Assembly (NCBI GenBank): GCA_000697475.1
Contig: JNEU01001157.1
Coordinates: forward strand, 1 to 64,000
Reading direction: 5' to 3'
Length of the DNA: 64,000 bases
Source: Lichtheimia corymbifera B2541
Taxonomy: Eukaryota; Mucoromycota; Mucoromycetes; Mucorales; Lichtheimiaceae
The notes under the pieces are model-generated. The model was not told where the DNA came from. It saw only the letters and a list, made by a program, of their open reading frames with translations, and ran no database searches. Both the position numbers and the translations under genes were made by a program. Below, piece after piece: positions 57,588 to 64,000 of the stretch (position 1 is its first letter; every line of letters begins with the position of its first letter).

Positions 57588-58517
57588 TTATTGTTGCTCT
57601 AGCAATAGTCTATTGTATTCTTGCATAATTAAACTACCTGCAACAGACACGTTGAGAGATTCGACACCAGTTGCCATTGGAATGGATACCCGTAACTCAT
57701 CATCCAAACCCTGGACACCGTTGTGCTCCGAGCTCAAGATCAAAGCGGGTCTGCGTGGTAACTCTCTTGGTTTATCCTTGAAATTCCAAAACCAGAGACC
57801 TGTGCCTAGTGTTGGTTTGACGGCGTGTGGATTCGGAGACCATAAATCGGATGCTGAGGATCGCAACATATCCGCTACGACAGGCACCATATTGTGAGCT
57901 TTGAGATAGTCGATAAGTTCAGGGATCGGTACAAGCTTATGTGGCCATCGCATTGTCATTCCTCGGGATGCACGTACTGTCTTGTCATTATACATATCAC
58001 ATGTCCCTGTGGTGATTAATCCGGCATTCCATCCGAGAGCACAACCGGTACGCACAAGATTCCCAAGGTTGCCAGGATCATTGACATGGTTGAATATAAG
58101 CATTCGATCAATATCCTTTGGAATTGGTTGATGCTTGAGTTCCACTTCACCAAAAATCTCATGTCGATTGGGTCGTGACGCCGTTCCCAGGATACGCCTT
58201 GTCAAGTCCACGTCGCACACATAGTATGATTTCGCAGGAAATGCGTCAGGGTTCCGTAGCACATCGATCGCAGGATGCTTGATATCACTCTCGCTATGAG
58301 GTTCCTTCTCAGCGGTGACAACAATAGAGCGCATTTTGAACTGATCGTCTCGTAGCTCCCTTAGCATTTTGAGTCCTTGAATGAGAACCGATCCACTTTC
58401 CAAGCGATGAGACTTTTTTTCACGTAGATCAATAAAATGCTTCGTGGCATGTTGCTTTTGATTCGTGAGACGACGAAAGAGTTTTGGGAACTGGTATAAG
58501 GCGGGTTTGGTGGCCAT
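57588..58517 (-). CDS. SpoU-type RNA 2'-O-ribose methyltransferase, probably mitochondrial
   Basis: Single exon of 309 residues. The C-terminal trefoil-knot SpoU domain shows motif 1 (NHVNDPGNLGNLVRTGCALG), motif 2 (ALILSSEHNGVQGLD) and motif 3 (VSIPMATGVESLNVSVAGS). These bind S-adenosylmethionine and the target RNA. An N-terminal RNA-binding substrate domain precedes it (FIDLREKKSHRLESG, VLIQGLKMLREL). The basic start (MATKPALYQFPKLFRRL) could be a mitochondrial presequence, which fits Mrm3/RNMTL1-like methyltransferases of the large mitochondrial rRNA. The ATG at 58517 is used, because the longer frame begins at TTG. The exact target nucleotide is not visible. Confidence 0.9.
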   Translation of the reverse strand: MATKPALYQFPKLFRRLTNQKQHATKHFIDLREKKSHRLESGSVLIQGLKMLRELRDDQFKMRSIVVTAEKEPHSESDIKHPAIDVLRNPDAFPAKSYYVCDVDLTRRILGTASRPNRHEIFGEVELKHQPIPKDIDRMLIFNHVNDPGNLGNLVRTGCALGWNAGLITTGTCDMYNDKTVRASRGMTMRWPHKLVPIPELIDYLKAHNMVPVVADMLRSSASDLWSPNPHAVKPTLGTGLWFWNFKDKPRELPRRPALILSSEHNGVQGLDDELRVSIPMATGVESLNVSVAGSLIMQEYNRLLLEQQ

Positions 58518-58894
58518 GTGTGTACAACTTTGACAGTGTGCTGGTGTCAACAAGGAAAGTGCCGGAGTAACAAAGTCTTCAACAAAGAAATGAGCTGGTC
58601 AAATCAAGATAAAGGGCTGTCTGTTTTCCATTGCCATTGCATCACGTCATTCAATACGCTATGTTAACAAGCAGCTTATAACCAAATGCGGGTTCAACTA
58701 TGAAATTTGACAACCACCTTGAGCAACGTGATGCTAATTGGTTGGAAACCAGCTTACTCCTGATTCCAGCAGGGTATCCTGGAGATCGGCACTTGTCCAT
58801 ATTTGTCGAACAAAAGAGCTGCATAAACTTAAAAGCAAAAAGTGCATGTTGTACGTTTCATTCTAGCTTTTGCTTCATTGTCATATTCCCAATC

Positions 58895-60619
58895 ATGTTG
58901 GTCGCTGTTGCTCTTGGTGCTCTTGTCATCGTCATTGTTTGGAAATGCACATCAACAAATGAATCTTATCCACCTTATGCACCAGGACGCCTTCCAGTCA
59001 TTGGCCATTTGCATCATCTCGCAGGGAACATCACCGCCCAGGAATTGTTTCGGCGTTGGAGCTTACAAAAAGGCCCTATTTTCACCGTTCAATTGGGTGT
59101 CAAACGATGGGTGATTCTGAACTCGATGGATGCAGTGAACAAACTCATTGTTGAACGCAGCACTGTTTATTCTTCGCGTAATCTTCCAGATACACTGGTT
59201 AATGACCTGTTTTATGGAGGTGTGTTATCATTCTTATTACGTATAACAATAAGCTAATGTGCTCCCATGTAGTGAACCATGGTGGCGGTTTTGCATTTTA
59301 TCCATATGGCAAGGAGTGGCGTTACCTACGACGAATAGGTAAATCCGCATCATCTTTCGTTGCTATTACATGCTCACTCAATATGCACAGCACATAATGT
59401 CTTGGTGCTACGCAAGATTGACCTTTATCAACCGATCATTGATGAACGTCGCAACACTTTGATTAAAGACATTTGGGATGCATCCAGCAAGTACGATCAT
59501 CAAAAGGCTTTCCAGTTGACTATGTTCATTGAACATTATACCATGACAACTATCCTTGCTATCGCTTTTGGAAAGATGTGTTCATTTACACCCGGTGATC
59601 CTAGACTACACGAAGCATTTGCTCTTACCGAACGCAGTGCTGCCCTTCTCGGTCCATCTGAACAAATACGCGAGTTTTTCCCTGTTCTCAACGTGATCCT
59701 ACCAAGCGCTCGTGCTGAATTTATCGATGTGCGGAAAAAGATGTCAGCATTTTATGGTGGTTTGTTGGAGGAGTTCAAGGCACAATCCGATCGCGATGAT
59801 TGTTTTGTAAAGGAGGTGTTGGCTAAAGGCGAGCTTACGGATCTGCAAATTGCTACTTTTGTCACTTTATTTGTTGGTGCAGGTAATGGAAAAAAGATAA
59901 CGGCAAAGGGAATGGGGTTATTGACTGGTAGTGGTGTGACATCTAGGATCAGAGACTACAGCTTCAACGCTTGAATGGATGATAGCCTTACTTGCAAACC
60001 ACCCTGACATCCAGGACAAGGCTTATGATGAAATCAAGGAAGCCTGTGGGCTTGATCACCTACCAACCCACGAAGATGGTACGTGTTTGATAGTAATTAT
60101 TTCCTAGCACTCACAAGGTCCATAGAGTCATCACTCCCATATCTTCAGTGTATCATACTTGAGACACTAAGATTACGACCACCAGCACCATTATCGGTAC
60201 CCCATGCTACCAGTGAGGATGATGTGTATCAAAATTGGTTCATTCCAGCCAATACCACTGTTATTATGAATTTGCATGCTATTCATCAAGATCCTTCCCA
60301 ATACCCTGAACCAGAAAAGTTTATGCCTGAAAGACACATGTCGTTTGTGGAAACGGGTACCAAAAAGTTCAGTCAAACAACCAAAGATCGACCACACCTT
60401 GCATTCTCCACAGGGCGTCGTGTGTGTGTAGGCATTCATCTCGCTGAACGAAGCTTATTCATGGCAGCATCAGCTCTTCTTAGTTGTCTCAAATTTGAGA
60501 GAGAGGGCGATAAGCTTATTAATGTTAGTGAACCAAGAGATATTCGATCACCCACTTTTACACCTCCCCCCTATAAGGTGCGCATTGTTCGTCGACAAAA
60601 CAATATATCTGTATTCTAG
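58895..60619 (+). CDS. Cytochrome P450 monooxygenase
   Basis: Exons 58895-59219, 59273-59338, 59391-59882, 59947-60078 and 60126-60619 give 502 residues. The N terminus is a membrane anchor (MLVAVALGALVIVIVW) followed by a Pro-rich hinge (YPPYAPGRLPVIGHL). Also visible are the C-helix WRYLRR, the I-helix GAGSETTAS oxygen-binding motif (across an intron), the K-helix ExxR (ETLR), PERH, and the heme loop FSTGRRVCVG with Cys 439 as the heme ligand. P450s of this type sit in the ER membrane and oxidise lipophilic substrates with a reductase partner. The family number and substrate cannot be assigned by eye. The frame is open to 58700, but the anchor start at 58895 is the normal P450 form. Confidence 0.92.
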
Positions 60620-60787
60620 ATGAGACAATTACAAAGAGTAAAGATATCTATAATATACTATTCTATATAGTGTGATCCCTCAAGTGTTGCCAGGCAGGCT
60701 GGCCTTGTCCCAGCCAATGACCGATTTAATGGGCCGCAACTTTTTTGTGTTCCTTGACCCGCTATCATATCCCTTGATCGATCCGAC

Positions 60788-63346
<2,559 letters not shown>

Positions 63347-63490
63347 AAGTAGATTAGTAATAGACCATAAAAGTTTCATATTATTGTTGGAAATACACTT
63401 TTTGAGTATGCATTGGCGGAGCAAGCATTGAATGGTTTTGTCAGCTTGAATTATACCCCACACTTTGATCGCTTCTTCCCAACGAACGTT

Positions 63491-64000
63491 ATGGCCGAGC
63501 AACCCACCGATGTCAAGGCCTTAGCAAAGACCTTGTCTGATAGCTACTCTGCTCTACTACAATACAATACACAGTCTAATGACTCGGTAAAGTGTTCTAC
63601 TAGTCGACTCCTTTTATTATCCTCATTGGCTCATTTCGATGCATGAGTATAGATCAGTCATCACTTGGAACAGCTTGCAAAGTACAGCGACCATCTCCCA
63701 CTGTCATGGTTCACCCCAGCATTGCTGAATGTATTAAACACCTTGAACGATCGTGGACCTCAACCAGCTATATACACACTATGGACAGTATGGGTACGAC
63801 GTCTCGCTGGTGCACCCGAAGCTGTCACTGCAGCCGATGCACAACTATCACAAGTCCTTACACGGCTAGAGAACGCTCTCTTGGACGACAAGACATCTCT
63901 TCAAATACGCAAGGAGGCATGGATTGGATTGGTATCATTGGCAGGTCGTACACCATCTCAATTTTCGGATTCTCGCATGATTCAAGGGATGGCACGGGTT
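63491..64000 (+). CDS. Unrecognised helical protein, 3' end beyond the window
   Basis: Exon 1 is 63491-63586, and exon 2 starts at 63653 and is open to the end of the window, giving at least 148 residues. The start is MAEQPTDVKALAKTLS, and the first intron has donor GTAAAG and acceptor GTATAG. The visible part is all alpha-helical in character with Leu-rich amphipathic stretches (LPLSWFTPALLNVLNTL, LWTVWVRRL, QLSQVLTRLENALL, IRKEAWIGLVSLAG), a HEAT or ARM-like pattern. No catalytic motif is seen and no family is recognised. The ATG lies about 145 bases after the helicase stop, same strand, so the leader is short. The frame is open 26 codons upstream but without an ATG. Confidence 0.6.

Noticed and set aside
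58700..58894. 65-codon N-terminal extension of the cytochrome P450
   Set aside because: The membrane-anchor start at 58895 is the normal P450 form. The upstream residues contain no signal and fit a leader.

Overview
The window looks like nuclear DNA of a filamentous fungus, most likely an early-diverging one (Mucoromycota, order Mucorales by gene content). The genes carry many short introns, about 50-90 bases, with GTAAGT-like donors and CTRAY-like branch sites. The gene content includes a TEX261/Svp26 protein, Rom2-type RhoGEFs, a TPR/F-box/LRR protein and a Fanzor-like remnant. The assignment to Mucorales is inference from gene content, not from a marker gene. Almost every gene model below was built by joining exons by hand. 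In each model the phases close to an open frame, and exon coordinates are given in the evidence.

Layout. 1-2.1 kb is repeat DNA: a near-perfect 273-base palindrome, then a ladder of diverged modules of about 165-195 bases. A second copy of the downstream part lies at 39.5-40.6 kb. 3.0-9.6 kb: a membrane-anchored GDSL hydrolase, a homeodomain protein, the Hsp70 nucleotide-exchange factor Fes1, and an HSPA12-type Hsp70-like protein head to tail with Fes1. 10.9-11.9 kb: ribosomal protein S0/SA. 12.3-21.1 kb: two paralogous DEP-DH-PH-CNH RhoGEFs arranged tail to tail. 22.5-27.2 kb: a Pps1-like dual-specificity phosphatase convergent with a bHLH-zip factor. 27.2-31.8 kb is gene-poor, with one possible 59-residue Cys/His protein. 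31.8-39.2 kb: an SRA1-domain protein, a frameshifted Fanzor/TnpB-like nuclease remnant, a TPR/F-box/LRR protein, an acidic GPI-type surface protein and a mitochondrial carrier.

39.5-46 kb: the second repeat copy with a doubtful ORF behind it, a NuiA-like protein, sulfiredoxin and a phospholipase-B1-type GDSL esterase. 46-50.7 kb: a bacterial-type L-lactate permease and a FucP-type sugar/H+ symporter, both on the minus strand. 51.9-64 kb: a CRAL-TRIO/BCH-RhoGAP, a TEX261/Svp26 protein, a MEF2/Rlm1-type MADS factor, a SpoU rRNA 2'-O-methyltransferase, a cytochrome P450, a DEAH-box RNA helicase (DHX33-like) and the start of an unrecognised helical protein that runs off the window.

How the genes relate. 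Most are ordinary single genes with no operon logic. Several belong to Rho signalling or wall integrity as known in yeast: two Rom2-type GEFs, a RhoGAP and an Rlm1-type MADS factor. This may be chance. Fes1 and the Hsp70-like gene form a same-strand chaperone pair separated by about 115 bases. The most unusual items are the palindrome and module repeats, the Fanzor-like remnant, the lactate permease with a large duplicated-motif loop, and the NuiA-like protein.
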